The position numbers and the translations under genes were made by a program. The notes below the pieces were generated by a model. That model had not been told where the DNA came from and did no database searches. It saw only the letters and a program-made list of their open reading frames with translations. Below are positions 16,615 to 25,092 of a DNA stretch of 64,000 nt, one piece after another. Positions within the stretch are counted from its first letter, which is position 1; every line of letters begins with the position of its first letter. Source of the stretch: UBA1181 sp963626555 (GTDB lineage Bacteria > Bacteroidota > Bacteroidia > Bacteroidales > Paludibacteraceae); NCBI GenBank assembly GCA_963626555.1, contig CAVFXQ010000003.1:53999-117998 (forward strand), in the 5' to 3' direction.

Positions 16615-16953
16615 TTATTTTTTCATGTTGTCGCAGTGGAATGAAGAATTTTGTTGTTGAATTTTCTCTCCTGGCATAACTTTAGTGGCTTTATAGCCGA
16701 ATTTCTCAAAACTTTTGAGAAGTGCTTCCTCAGTGTTTTTTTCAGCATCAAACACGACGGTAACTGTTTGGTCGGGAATGCTCGTCTCAATACTTTTCAC
16801 TCCTTTTTCAAAACGTAGATTACCTTTGATTTTATTTTCACAACCTTGGCAATGCATCTGAGGTTGTGTCGTTGCTACGAGTGTTTGTAAGTCTTTTGCG
16901 AAACCCACAATAGAGAACAATGCAAATGAGAAAGTCAGAAACAAATTTTTCAT
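16615..16953 (-). CDS. Exported heavy-metal-associated (HMA) domain protein
   Basis: 112 aa with signal peptide (MKNLFLTFSFALFSIVGFA) and one HMA ferredoxin-like domain bearing the metal-binding M-H-C-Q-G-C-E-N motif (Cys35, Cys38). The rest follows the family pattern: K-G-V-K-S-I-E-T, T-V-T-V-V-F-D, F-G-Y-K-A. A further His-Cys pair lies near the C-terminus (F-H-C-D-N). It would bind copper or another soft metal in the periplasm. It lies 84 bp downstream of a TonB-dependent receptor on the same strand, which suggests joint action in metal uptake or handling. Confidence 0.85.
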   Translation of the reverse strand: MKNLFLTFSFALFSIVGFAKDLQTLVATTQPQMHCQGCENKIKGNLRFEKGVKSIETSIPDQTVTVVFDAEKNTEEALLKSFEKFGYKATKVMPGEKIQQQNSSFHCDNMKK

Positions 16954-17036
16954 AATGAAATTTTACATTTAGATGAGGTAAAATTAAAGGATAATAAGGA
17001 GATGAAAACATTCAAGTGGCGTTAAAGATTGTTAAA

Positions 17037-19052
17037 TTAGAAGTTGTCTCTTCCAATGATAACTCTTGCACCTAAGTAGAACATACGACCGTGAACGGGA
17101 CCCCAAATTAGGGTAGGATCGAAATTGTTGCTCCAAGGATTTTCTGCACAGATGATAGGGGCTTTTTGCTTGAAGCCTGTGATATTCTCTGCACCGGCGA
17201 AGAGAGACCAATGACGGAACCAACGTGTGACTTGGGCGTTGAGTTGTGGGTAGGCGTTGAATTTTTTGTCCCATGAAAGAGAACCATCTTCTAAGGTATA
17301 AGGGTCAGGCATTCTTCCACCGCCATTGATTTGAAGTGTAGCATCAAATTGCCAAAGGTCTAAAGGTGTTTTGTAGGATGCGGACGCCAGAACCTTGTAT
17401 TTATTAGTGAGAGGCTTTTCTCTTAGTCTGTTGTTGTAGGTGCATTTTACGTCATTGAGGCGGTAAGCAGCAGAGAGTGTGAAGCCTTTGAATAGTAGCA
17501 TATTGGCTTCCGCTTGGAAAGTGTGTGAGTAGGAGTTCCCGCTTAAGTTACTGATATAGAGATAAGAAGGATTACTGTCGTAATCAATGACGGCTTGTTC
17601 GGCGAATGTAGTGTAGTAGTATTCAGCACTCAGTTTCAAGGTTTTGGGTCCGATGGGAATATTGAAAGCGGTATTGATTCCAAAGTTCCATGCTTCCTCT
17701 TGGTTGAGCTGCTCAATGACTAATTTGCGACCGCTTGAAAGAAGATTATTGTTTTCAGCCAATGCATGTACTGTTCTGTAACCCTTACCAGCTGATATAC
17801 GAAAACTTGCATAGTAGTTAGGTGCGTATTTAAGATGGAAACGAGGGGTGACGAAAATTCCATATTTTGTACTGTAGTCGGCTCTAAGTCCAGCCATGGC
17901 AGTGAATTTTTTGTCCAAAGAGAAGGTATATTGAACGTATGCCCCGGGGACTGTTTCTATCTCTCTATTCATTTCTTCATTGAGAGAGGTTTCTTGACGG
18001 ATATTGTCGTAGTTCACGCTTAGTCCAACGGAAAGATTGTGCATATCGGTTAGGTTGGATTCATAGAAGAGAGAACCATAGACATTTTGTTCGTCGGCCT
18101 TGTAGAATTTATGTCCGTAGGCTGCGTCCGTTTGGTGGTATGACCCAGAGACGATGAAGGCGATGTTAGAAGCTTTCAGGGGATCAAGAATGAAAGCGTT
18201 TTTTGTGTATGCCTCGTAGCGGTTTGTTTCTATGCCAATGGTGTATCTCTCTATGTTCATATCGGTAGTAGAGTGGTGGTTCGTTTCTTGCCCCCCATCT
18301 CTGTCTTCTCGAAGAATACCAATACCTCCATGAAAGAGATATTTGCCAGATTTATATTTCCATCGATTCTGAAGATTGTATTGTTTCAGTTTCGGACTGT
18401 CCATAAAGCCATCGTCGTTTTCGTCGTGGTTGACGATCATATTCTCATAGTGAAGCATAAGTTCAGTGCTTAACTTTTTGTTTATGAGAAAATTTACGTC
18501 TCCTGTTGCTTCAATTTTTGTTTTAGAATCTCCAGACACGTCAATTTCGGCACCTTGTTGGTCATCTGACTTTTTGTATTCTACGTTAATTTGACCGGTG
18601 ATAGACTCGTATCCGTTTTTCACGGAGGAGCTACCTTTTGACACTTGAATACTTTTCATCCAGGAACCTGGTATATAGTTGAGTGAAAATGGTAGAGCTA
18701 ATCCCCTGAAATTCGGAATGTTCTCGGTCAGCATTTGGACGTAAGTGCCAGACAGTCCAAGAAGTTTGATCTGTCTTGCCCCCGTTGCAGCGTCGTTGTA
18801 GTTGACGTCGACGGATGGATTGGTTGTAAAACTTTCTCCCAAATTACAGCAAGCGGCTTTGAATAGTTCTCCTCGAGTCATCTCGGTAGAGTTGGTGGTG
18901 ACGTTCATTTGTCCTGTAGTGGGACGTTGGACAGAGACTTCGACGCCGTCCAATTCTTGTTCGTAGGCGATGGTGTCGGCACTCGATTGCGCATGCGTTG
19001 AGTAAAATCTGGTAAATAAAAGAGAATAGGCTATAAACTGCTTGATACGCAT
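17037..19052 (-). CDS. TonB-dependent outer-membrane receptor
   Basis: About 671 aa. I start at the ATG at 19052 because a signal peptide begins there (MRIKQFIAYSLLF...THAQ); an in-frame ATG at 19091 overlapping the transporter stop is possible. The plug domain has E-L-D-G-V-E-V, G-A-R-Q-I-K-L-L-G-L-S-G-T-Y-V-Q-M-L and G-Y-E-S-I-T-G-Q-I-N-V-E-Y. The 22-stranded barrel follows and ends R-V-I-I-G-R-D-N-F with terminal Phe. There is no carboxypeptidase-like N-terminal extension, no SusD partner and no anti-sigma signalling domain, so it is not a glycan Sus system. Pairing with the HMA protein suggests a metal or metal-chelate substrate. Confidence 0.9.
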   Translation of the reverse strand: MRIKQFIAYSLLFTRFYSTHAQSSADTIAYEQELDGVEVSVQRPTTGQMNVTTNSTEMTRGELFKAACCNLGESFTTNPSVDVNYNDAATGARQIKLLGLSGTYVQMLTENIPNFRGLALPFSLNYIPGSWMKSIQVSKGSSSVKNGYESITGQINVEYKKSDDQQGAEIDVSGDSKTKIEATGDVNFLINKKLSTELMLHYENMIVNHDENDDGFMDSPKLKQYNLQNRWKYKSGKYLFHGGIGILREDRDGGQETNHHSTTDMNIERYTIGIETNRYEAYTKNAFILDPLKASNIAFIVSGSYHQTDAAYGHKFYKADEQNVYGSLFYESNLTDMHNLSVGLSVNYDNIRQETSLNEEMNREIETVPGAYVQYTFSLDKKFTAMAGLRADYSTKYGIFVTPRFHLKYAPNYYASFRISAGKGYRTVHALAENNNLLSSGRKLVIEQLNQEEAWNFGINTAFNIPIGPKTLKLSAEYYYTTFAEQAVIDYDSNPSYLYISNLSGNSYSHTFQAEANMLLFKGFTLSAAYRLNDVKCTYNNRLREKPLTNKYKVLASASYKTPLDLWQFDATLQINGGGRMPDPYTLEDGSLSWDKKFNAYPQLNAQVTRWFRHWSLFAGAENITGFKQKAPIICAENPWSNNFDPTLIWGPVHGRMFYLGARVIIGRDNF

Positions 19053-19080
19053 AGGTTTTAGGTTGTGTTTTTGAGCAATG

Positions 19081-20022
19081 TCAAACATCATTGTTCTTCG
19101 TTTGCTCGTATTCTTCTATTTCTTTTTTGCTTTTACTGATAGTTACAAGGTATACCCCGCCGAAGATAAGAATGATGGCGAAGACTTTAGTTAGGTTGAA
19201 GTAGTCCATACCCAAATAGACAGATATGGCGCAGGCTACGATAGGTTGGATGTAATTGTACATTCCAGCTACTGTAGGCCGTAGATTTTTTTGCCCGAAT
19301 CCTAAAAGCAAATAGGCGGCAAATGTTGCAAAAACGACGCAGTAGCCTAAGCCACCGATTTCTTTCCAACCGAAGGCGTTCCATTGAGTTGCTTCGATAG
19401 AAGAGGCAGAGAATGGAATGGTACAGATAAAAGCGAAAGTGAACATCCACTTCATTATAGTAACAAGTGAATATTTTGCGATAAAGTTTTTAAAAAGTAC
19501 AATGTAGAGAGCGTAGCAGAATTCGGCGCAAAGTACGAGAATATCACCCCAAATAGCAGTGTCTTTAGTTGCGTTTGTGCTGATATTACGTCCTCCGAGA
19601 ATGAGAAGTAGAGCCCCGCAAGCACCTGCTGCGATACCCAACACTTTTTTCCCTGTAATGGGTTCTTTGAGTATGATTGCAGCTAATAGCATTGCCCAGA
19701 GAGGCATACTGGTAGTGATGATAGAAGCATCGCCAGGACTGCTAAGGCTTACCCCGAAAATGAATAGCCCTTGGTTGAAAACAATACCTAAAAGAGAGGC
19801 AAGAAACAATTTGCCCATGTCTTTATGGCTGACATGTTCTGGCTTTTGAAAGAAAGAAATAAGCCAGAATAAAATCATTGCGCCTCCAATACGCATATCT
19901 GTTACTACTAATGGGGAGACGAGTCCTCCAAACATCAAAAATTTGGATACAGGGGAGAGCAATCCCCACATAACATTCGCGCCAAGCATTGCGGCGTGTC
20001 CCTGAAAATGGAATTTTCCCAT
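19081..20022 (-). CDS. EamA/DMT-family transporter
   Basis: 313 aa, ten predicted membrane helices in two EamA repeats; the first repeat includes G-A-N-V-M-W-G-L-L-S-P and the second G-L-G-Y-C-V-V-F-A-T-F-A-A-Y and P-I-V-A-C-A-I-S-V-Y-L-G. DMT proteins export or exchange amino acids, nucleotides or other metabolites across the inner membrane; the substrate cannot be inferred here. It lies 12 bp downstream of the Rpn-like gene and just before the TonB receptor. Confidence 0.88.
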   Translation of the reverse strand: MGKFHFQGHAAMLGANVMWGLLSPVSKFLMFGGLVSPLVVTDMRIGGAMILFWLISFFQKPEHVSHKDMGKLFLASLLGIVFNQGLFIFGVSLSSPGDASIITTSMPLWAMLLAAIILKEPITGKKVLGIAAGACGALLLILGGRNISTNATKDTAIWGDILVLCAEFCYALYIVLFKNFIAKYSLVTIMKWMFTFAFICTIPFSASSIEATQWNAFGWKEIGGLGYCVVFATFAAYLLLGFGQKNLRPTVAGMYNYIQPIVACAISVYLGMDYFNLTKVFAIILIFGGVYLVTISKSKKEIEEYEQTKNNDV

Positions 20023-20034
20023 GATATGAATTTA

Positions 20035-20997
20035 TTACAATCCTTTTAAATCTTCATCTGTTAGGCTTGTATAGATTTTGATTTTCTCTATAGACTCTCC
20101 GTTGGAGAGCATTAGTCGGGCGACTGCTAATTTTGCTTGATTAGCACCTTCCGCACGTCCTACAATTCTACCTTCTTTCAATCCTTTTTCCAAACCTTCC
20201 GCTAATCCTATTTCTCGTCCCTCTTTTAGCCCCTCTTCTCTTCCTTCTTCCACGCCAGTAGAGAGTACGCTCCATTGATGTCTGACAGCCTCCATGTGTT
20301 GAACGTACGCCTTTCGTTCTTCTGGACTTAGCGTGTCGTAGCGAAGAATCTCTCTCGCCTCTGCTAATCCAGGTACTTTTGTTTCTGGTTTAATTGTTGC
20401 GTTTTTCAAAAAGCAGAACCATTCGTCTAATGGAGTGGTGGCTACTTTGTCAAAGTCGTTGACTCTCAAAACATAAAACTCTGGAAATAAATCTCCTGCT
20501 TCGTGTTCTTTCTCATCGCATTCCGAAACTCCAAAAAACTGTTCACTTTGCCTTTGTGAAAGTTTGAGAATATCTTGAGGGTCATGTAATCCTTTGAAAA
20601 CTGTCTTGCCATGGTAAACATAGTCTTTCCCTTGTCCTAATTCAAAATAGACAATGTTTATTGAGTAGATTTTACGGACTTTGTCGTATTTGTCCCCTAA
20701 CTGAATCCTTTCTGATATGGTTTTCGACACACCGTAAAGCATTCTTTGAAAATAGTATAGCTCTCTCGTGTTCTGAATCTCAACGATAAACAGTTCTTTT
20801 CTTGTGTTTTCAACGAGGATATCCACTCTGTTGAATTTGTCTTCGGGCGTTTCTTGATTGGATTCGCTTTCTAAAAATTCAAGGATAGTAAACTTTTCTC
20901 CTAAGAGGGCGGTCATAAGCCCCTCTAACACAGCGTGATTCGCTTTGTTACGCAATAGGCGTTTCATCGCCCAATCAAACCTAACGTAGTTCTCCAT
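20035..20997 (-). CDS. Rpn-family recombination-promoting nuclease / PD-(D/E)XK 'transposase-like' protein
   Basis: 320 aa from the ATG at 20997, chosen because M-E-N-Y-V-R-F-D-W-A-M-K-R-L-L is the standard start of this family. The nuclease core is visible: N-R-V-D-I-L-V (metal-binding Asp), F-I-V-E-I-Q-N (E-x-Q) and Y-Y-F-Q-R-M-L-Y. The C-terminus has a stretch of about 40 residues of E-G repeats (E-E-G-R-E-E-G-L-K-E-G-R...), hallmark of the family and probably helical. Despite the label 'transposase' in databases, no inverted repeats flank it; Rpn proteins are nucleases of unsettled role, some with genome-defence links. Confidence 0.88.
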   Translation of the reverse strand: MENYVRFDWAMKRLLRNKANHAVLEGLMTALLGEKFTILEFLESESNQETPEDKFNRVDILVENTRKELFIVEIQNTRELYYFQRMLYGVSKTISERIQLGDKYDKVRKIYSINIVYFELGQGKDYVYHGKTVFKGLHDPQDILKLSQRQSEQFFGVSECDEKEHEAGDLFPEFYVLRVNDFDKVATTPLDEWFCFLKNATIKPETKVPGLAEAREILRYDTLSPEERKAYVQHMEAVRHQWSVLSTGVEEGREEGLKEGREIGLAEGLEKGLKEGRIVGRAEGANQAKLAVARLMLSNGESIEKIKIYTSLTDEDLKGL

Positions 20998-21117
20998 AAG
21001 TCTTTCACATTTAATTAAAAATCTAAACTTACCGTTTAGCTCAATGTCAAACAAAATCTTAACGTGCGAAATTAAGAAAATTCAAAGACTTAATAGATAC
21101 TCAAATGTTAATGTTGC

Positions 21118-22170
21118 TTAATCTCGTAGTTTAGACTGGTAGTTCACGCTTTGTTTTAAGTACATTGTAAGCAACATTAATCCGATGAAAACAAAAAATA
21201 GGGACACTAACCAAAAATTGGAGAAGGTGTCGTATAGTCCGTGAATGGTTGCAGGCACTGTAATCGCCAGGAAATAAAGAGATTTCCTGTATTTCGGGTA
21301 TAACGATGCGAACGAAAGGAAGTATCCTGCAATGCCACACCAACATGCATGTAGGAAAGGTAGGCTTGTTAAACGCATGATATTCAAGAAGAAAGAAGTG
21401 TCATAGGCTTCTTGTGCGTTGATGGTCATTTGGTATCCAACGCCTTCGTATACTCCAAATGCAATGCCTGATATTAGTCCGTAGAAGACCATTGTTCTTG
21501 GAATCAATGGTTCTTTGGCTCGTCGCAAAAGGATGATTAATGGTAACATTTTGACCAATTCTTCTGTCAATCCGACTCCGAAAGTGAAACCGATTGCTCT
21601 GAAAATCAAACTGTTTGACTCCGTGAATATATAGAATGGATTAAGTTGATTTAATCCTAATAAGTCGAAAATTGCGAAGACGAAGACATGTGTTAGAAAG
21701 AATATTGTGATGGTCGTTTTCCTATCTACTTGCGAGGTCTTAAAACATGCGTAGAAAAAAAGTCCCCACATAATAGAGAAATACATTGCTATCGCATAAA
21801 AAAGAATTCCTCCACCCAATGGTAGATTGGATAAAATCATAGGCAAGAAACCTACTATGGCCAAAATGAGAAATCTCTGGTCGTACAAAAACTCTTTTGA
21901 AAAAAGCCTTGTCCGTGGAAATATAAGCTCAGAACCAATCTTGGTCAATTGTGAAAATAAATTGCCGTTGTTTTCTACTTTGGCAACTAATTTATTTTGC
22001 TTCAGATAATAGTCAACGGTTTTTACGGCATTCTTGTCTTCAGAGTCTACAACGTCGCTAAGAGTGGCTTTGTCGTGCTTCAACACCTTTCCTTGATTGA
22101 CTAACGTGAGAAGGTGTTGTTCTTCGTAAGGCCCGAAGATTTTCCCGTTTCTGATGACATAGATATTCAT
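21118..22170 (-). CDS. PrsW-family intramembrane metalloprotease with N-terminal GYF_2 domain
   Basis: 350 aa from the ATG at 22170 (an upstream in-frame extension to 22311 lacks family similarity). Residues 1-45 are a GYF_2 (DUF4339) domain: I-R-N-G-K-I-F-G-P-Y then L-L-T-L-V-N-Q-G-K-V. After a linker come about eight membrane helices with PrsW/CAAX-type catalytic motifs: L-T-E-E-L-V-K, A-F-G-V-Y-E-G-V-G-Y, P-F-L-H-A-C-W-C-G and T-I-H-G-L-Y-D. The family cleaves membrane anti-sigma factors in Bacillus; here no sigma/anti-sigma pair is nearby, so the substrate is unknown. Confidence 0.85.
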   Translation of the reverse strand: MNIYVIRNGKIFGPYEEQHLLTLVNQGKVLKHDKATLSDVVDSEDKNAVKTVDYYLKQNKLVAKVENNGNLFSQLTKIGSELIFPRTRLFSKEFLYDQRFLILAIVGFLPMILSNLPLGGGILFYAIAMYFSIMWGLFFYACFKTSQVDRKTTITIFFLTHVFVFAIFDLLGLNQLNPFYIFTESNSLIFRAIGFTFGVGLTEELVKMLPLIILLRRAKEPLIPRTMVFYGLISGIAFGVYEGVGYQMTINAQEAYDTSFFLNIMRLTSLPFLHACWCGIAGYFLSFASLYPKYRKSLYFLAITVPATIHGLYDTFSNFWLVSLFFVFIGLMLLTMYLKQSVNYQSKLRD

Positions 22171-22371
22171 GGGTTGCAAAATAAAATAAAAGCTGGACTC
22201 CTCGCCATAGTCAACAAGTGGTAGTGCAATAGTAAGTGATTTGTGAGAAAAATGCTCGTGTGAAATATACTGGGAATGCTCTGTGAAAAATCCTATCCCA
22301 TTTTGGATCACATAATTTTTGGGGGTCTTGTCGCCACTACAACTCGGAGTCCAGTTGTTTTTACAAAAGGA

Positions 22372-22824
22372 CTATAATAGGTCAATTGTCCAATTTAAAC
22401 TTTGAATCTTCAAATCTAATTCCCGCAGTTCCTTTGCGTTCTCGTCTAATTCCTTGCGTAGTTTTGCGATGTCTATCGTACAGATAAACTTGACCTCGTT
22501 GCGACTATAGCGATTGTTGCTCGTGCTGCAATGCGAAAGTATATCTTGTAACGTCTTCACCTTACACATCATTGCGTCTCTACGCGCTAACATTTTCGTG
22601 ATAGACTCTCCATTAACAACTGCATTGATGTTGGTGTTGTTGATTCTATAAATGTAGGTTTCTAATAACGAGACATTCGCAGATAACTCATCAAAAAGCA
22701 CCTGTATTTTTTCCGCTGGTTGGTCTCCTTCCTGAATCAAGGCACTATCGTTTATACGCTGATTTAATTCAGAGATCTTAGTCTGAAGTCTCGCTCTTTC
22801 ACTTAATGCTTCTGCTAATTTCAT
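22372..22824 (-). CDS. DIP1984-family coiled-coil protein
   Basis: 150 aa, starting at the MKLAEAL ATG 10 bp after panD. It matches the DIP1984 family: K-L-A-E-A-L-S-E-R-A-R-L-Q-T-K-I, V-Q/L-I-Q-E-G-D-Q-P-A-E, I-N-N-T-N, R-R-D-A-M, and a C-terminal long helix with L-D-L-K-I-Q. It is nearly all alpha-helical and predicted cytoplasmic. Members are sometimes annotated septicolysin but no activity is established. Location directly after panD suggests simple cotranscription. Confidence 0.8.
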   Translation of the reverse strand: MKLAEALSERARLQTKISELNQRINDSALIQEGDQPAEKIQVLFDELSANVSLLETYIYRINNTNINAVVNGESITKMLARRDAMMCKVKTLQDILSHCSTSNNRYSRNEVKFICTIDIAKLRKELDENAKELRELDLKIQSLNWTIDLL

Positions 22825-22834
22825 AAAAGAACAC

Positions 22835-23188
22835 TTAATCAATTATCAAATTCGTTTTCGTGTCTGGAAAAACCACGGAGGGTTTGAATGTCTTAGCTTC
22901 TTCATACGACATATACCCATACGACATGATGATGACAATGTCGCCCGGACAGGCTTTTCTGGCAGCCGCTCCGTTCAAACAGATGACACCAGAACCTCGT
23001 TCTCCTTTTATGGCGTACGTCTCAATTCGTTCTCCATTGTTATTGTTGACAACTTGCACTTTTTCGTTCGGCAGGATGTTGGCGGCCTCCATCAATGCCT
23101 CATCTATGGTGATGCTTCCGATATAGTCTAAATTGGCTTGCGTAACTGTAACGCGATGAATCTTAGACTTTAATATTTCGACTTGCAT
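22835..23188 (-). CDS. panD: Aspartate 1-decarboxylase
   Basis: 117 aa, full length. It makes beta-alanine from aspartate for pantothenate. The self-cleavage site Y22-I-G24-S25 that generates the pyruvoyl group is present (L-D-Y-I-G-S-I-T-I-D), as are K9 in K-S-K-I-H-R and the N-G-E-R-x-x-T-Y and G-A-A-A-R segments. It lies 5 bp downstream of panC, giving a two-gene pantothenate operon. Confidence 0.97.
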   Translation of the reverse strand: MQVEILKSKIHRVTVTQANLDYIGSITIDEALMEAANILPNEKVQVVNNNNGERIETYAIKGERGSGVICLNGAAARKACPGDIVIIMSYGYMSYEEAKTFKPSVVFPDTKTNLIID

Positions 23189-23193
23189 GATGG

Positions 23194-24039
23194 CTATTTT
23201 TTATATTGAATGTTATCAATTAAACGCACTTCACCGCAATATACTGTGATACATCCTGTTACATAATCCGTATCAGACCACTCTTTAATAGGTTGCAAAG
23301 TGAGTGAATTGACGATCTCGAAATATTCAACTTCCAAGTTAGGAAAGAGGTTGATTGTGCTAACGACCCATTTTTTGACCTCATCTACGGTTTTCACACT
23401 TGTAAGGTCAACGCTCATAAACAATGTTCTTGAAATGTTGACTGCAATGTTTTTCTCTGTCTCGGAGAGTCTGGCATTTCGGCTACTCAATGCCAAACCA
23501 CTCTCTTCGCGGACGATAGGACAACCCACGATCTCAAGGTCATAGTCATATCGTTTCACCATCTCGCGGATGATAGCTAACTGTTGGAAATCTTTCTCTC
23601 CGAAGTAGGCACGATTAGGCTTAACGATGTCAAAAAGTCGGCTCACCACCTGACCTACACCGTTGAAATGCCCTGGACGCGCTGGACCTTCCATTACCTG
23701 GTCTAATGGAGCGAAGTCAAACTGGCGTGTGTCTGGCGTAGGATATATTTCCTTTACAGAAGGAATGAACGCAAACGAGCAGTTTGCCCCAGATAGCAGC
23801 TCTATGTCTGCCTCTTCCGTTCTTGGGTACTTTTCCAAATCGGTAGAATTGTTAAACTGAGTAGGGTTGACAAAGACGCTCACCACACAAACATCGTTCT
23901 CTGCTACGCATCTCTTTACCAATGAGAGGTGTCCGTTGTGTAAAGCTCCCATCGTGGGTACCAAACCAATTGTTTTCCCCTCTTTTCGACATTGGTTCAA
24001 TGCATCAGAGAGGCTTGAAACTGTCTTGTAAACTTTCAT
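23194..24039 (-). CDS. panC: Pantothenate synthetase (pantoate--beta-alanine ligase)
   Basis: 281 aa from the ATG at 24039 (M-K-V-Y-K-T-V); an in-frame extension to 24201 would enter the divergent promoter. HIGH-type nucleotide-binding motifs are seen in L-V-P-T-M-G-A-L-H-N-G-H-L-S-L and F-V-N-P-T-Q-F-N, plus Y-F-G-E-K-D-F-Q-Q and the K-M-S-like A-L-S-S-R-N. It joins pantoate and beta-alanine using ATP. Divergent from the starch-synthase-like gene, an arrangement kept in many Bacteroidales. Confidence 0.97.
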   Translation of the reverse strand: MKVYKTVSSLSDALNQCRKEGKTIGLVPTMGALHNGHLSLVKRCVAENDVCVVSVFVNPTQFNNSTDLEKYPRTEEADIELLSGANCSFAFIPSVKEIYPTPDTRQFDFAPLDQVMEGPARPGHFNGVGQVVSRLFDIVKPNRAYFGEKDFQQLAIIREMVKRYDYDLEIVGCPIVREESGLALSSRNARLSETEKNIAVNISRTLFMSVDLTSVKTVDEVKKWVVSTINLFPNLEVEYFEIVNSLTLQPIKEWSDTDYVTGCITVYCGEVRLIDNIQYKK

Positions 24040-24165
24040 TTCCGATCGTTCTTTTACAAAAAAGTTATACAGGAAAATATGCGATTCTCCTTTGTGTTTA
24101 AATTTTGTGCAAAAGAAACACTTATTATTGAGAGACAAAAGCGTAACAAAGAAAAAAAACGAAAA

Positions 24166-24197
24166 TTTGGAGTGTTGCCTCTTTTTTGCTAACTTTG
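24166..24197 (+). promoter_or_regulatory. Bacteroidetes-type promoter for the starch-synthase-like gene
   Basis: TTTG (24166-24169), 20-bp spacer, TAACTTTG (24190-24197); start codon 19 bp later. One of the best matches in the window. Confidence 0.7.
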
Positions 24198-24216
24198 TCA
24201 AACTAATTGTGTTTGA

Positions 24217-25035
24217 ATGGAAACAGTGAAGATTTTATACATTTCGCAAGAGATTACCCCGTATTTGCCAGAGAGTGAGGTGGCGACTATGTGTAGGAAT
24301 TTGCCTCAGGCAATTCAGGAAAAGGGACGGGAGATTAGAACGTTTATGCCTCGTTTCGGCTGCGTGAATGAGAGAAGAAATCAATTGCACGAAGTGATTA
24401 GACTTTCTGGAATGAACTTGATTATTGATGATAATGACCATCCTTTGATTATTAAGGTCGCTTCTATACAGGCAGCTCGTATGCAGGTCTATTTCATTGA
24501 TAATGACGATTTTTTCCATAGAAAGACGATGATTGCTGACGAAAACGGAGAGGAGTTTTCAGACAACGAAGATCGTTCTATTTTCTTTGTCCGTGGTGTG
24601 CTTGAAACTGTGAAGAAGCTTCGTTGGGCTCCAGATATCGTTCATTGCCATGGTTGGATGACTTCTCTCGCTCCTATCTATATCAAGAAAGCATTCAACA
24701 CAGATCCGTTCTTTAAAGATGCTAAGGTAGTTTACTCTGTTTATGCCGATGATTTCAAACGACCATTTAGCGCTAAGTTTGGAGAGAAGTTGAAGTTGGA
24801 GGGCATTTCTGACGAAGATGTGAATTTGGTTTTAGGTAAGGAGGCTTCTTTTGAAGACTTGACCAAGCTCGCTTTAGAATATTCTGATGGTGCGGTTATC
24901 GCTTCTCCTAATGCTAACTCAAGTCTAAAAGATTATATTGCAAAATCTGGAAAACTTTTCTTAGACACTCCTGCTCCTGACAATTATGTCGATGCTTACA
25001 ACGAGTTCTACGATAAGGTCTTACAAGGTAAATAA
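24217..25035 (+). CDS. Truncated glycogen/starch-synthase-like (GT5 N-domain) protein
   Basis: 272 aa covering only the N-terminal Rossmann domain of GT5 glycogen synthase (normal enzymes are about 470-550 aa with a second GT domain). The start K-I-L-Y-I-S-Q-E-I-T-P-Y is GlgA-like, and D-I-V-H-C-H-G-W-M-T-S-L matches the domain-I HxHxW region. The nucleotide-sugar lysine motif K-T/V-G-G-L is replaced by P-E-S-E-V-A, and no C-terminal domain follows in any frame before DUF4270. Glycogen synthase activity is therefore unlikely. The form is conserved in Bacteroidales beside panC and may be regulatory; that is inference. Confidence 0.85.
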   Translation: METVKILYISQEITPYLPESEVATMCRNLPQAIQEKGREIRTFMPRFGCVNERRNQLHEVIRLSGMNLIIDDNDHPLIIKVASIQAARMQVYFIDNDDFFHRKTMIADENGEEFSDNEDRSIFFVRGVLETVKKLRWAPDIVHCHGWMTSLAPIYIKKAFNTDPFFKDAKVVYSVYADDFKRPFSAKFGEKLKLEGISDEDVNLVLGKEASFEDLTKLALEYSDGAVIASPNANSSLKDYIAKSGKLFLDTPAPDNYVDAYNEFYDKVLQGK

Positions 25036-25092
25036 TCCGTAAAAAGAATTGCGTATGGTGATCTAATACCTAACTTGATAAATCTTTTGCAA

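Noticed and set aside
20035..20997. The Rpn-like gene as an insertion sequence
   Set aside because: There are no terminal inverted repeats or target duplications that I can see, and the family is a PD-(D/E)XK nuclease carrying the label transposase by history.
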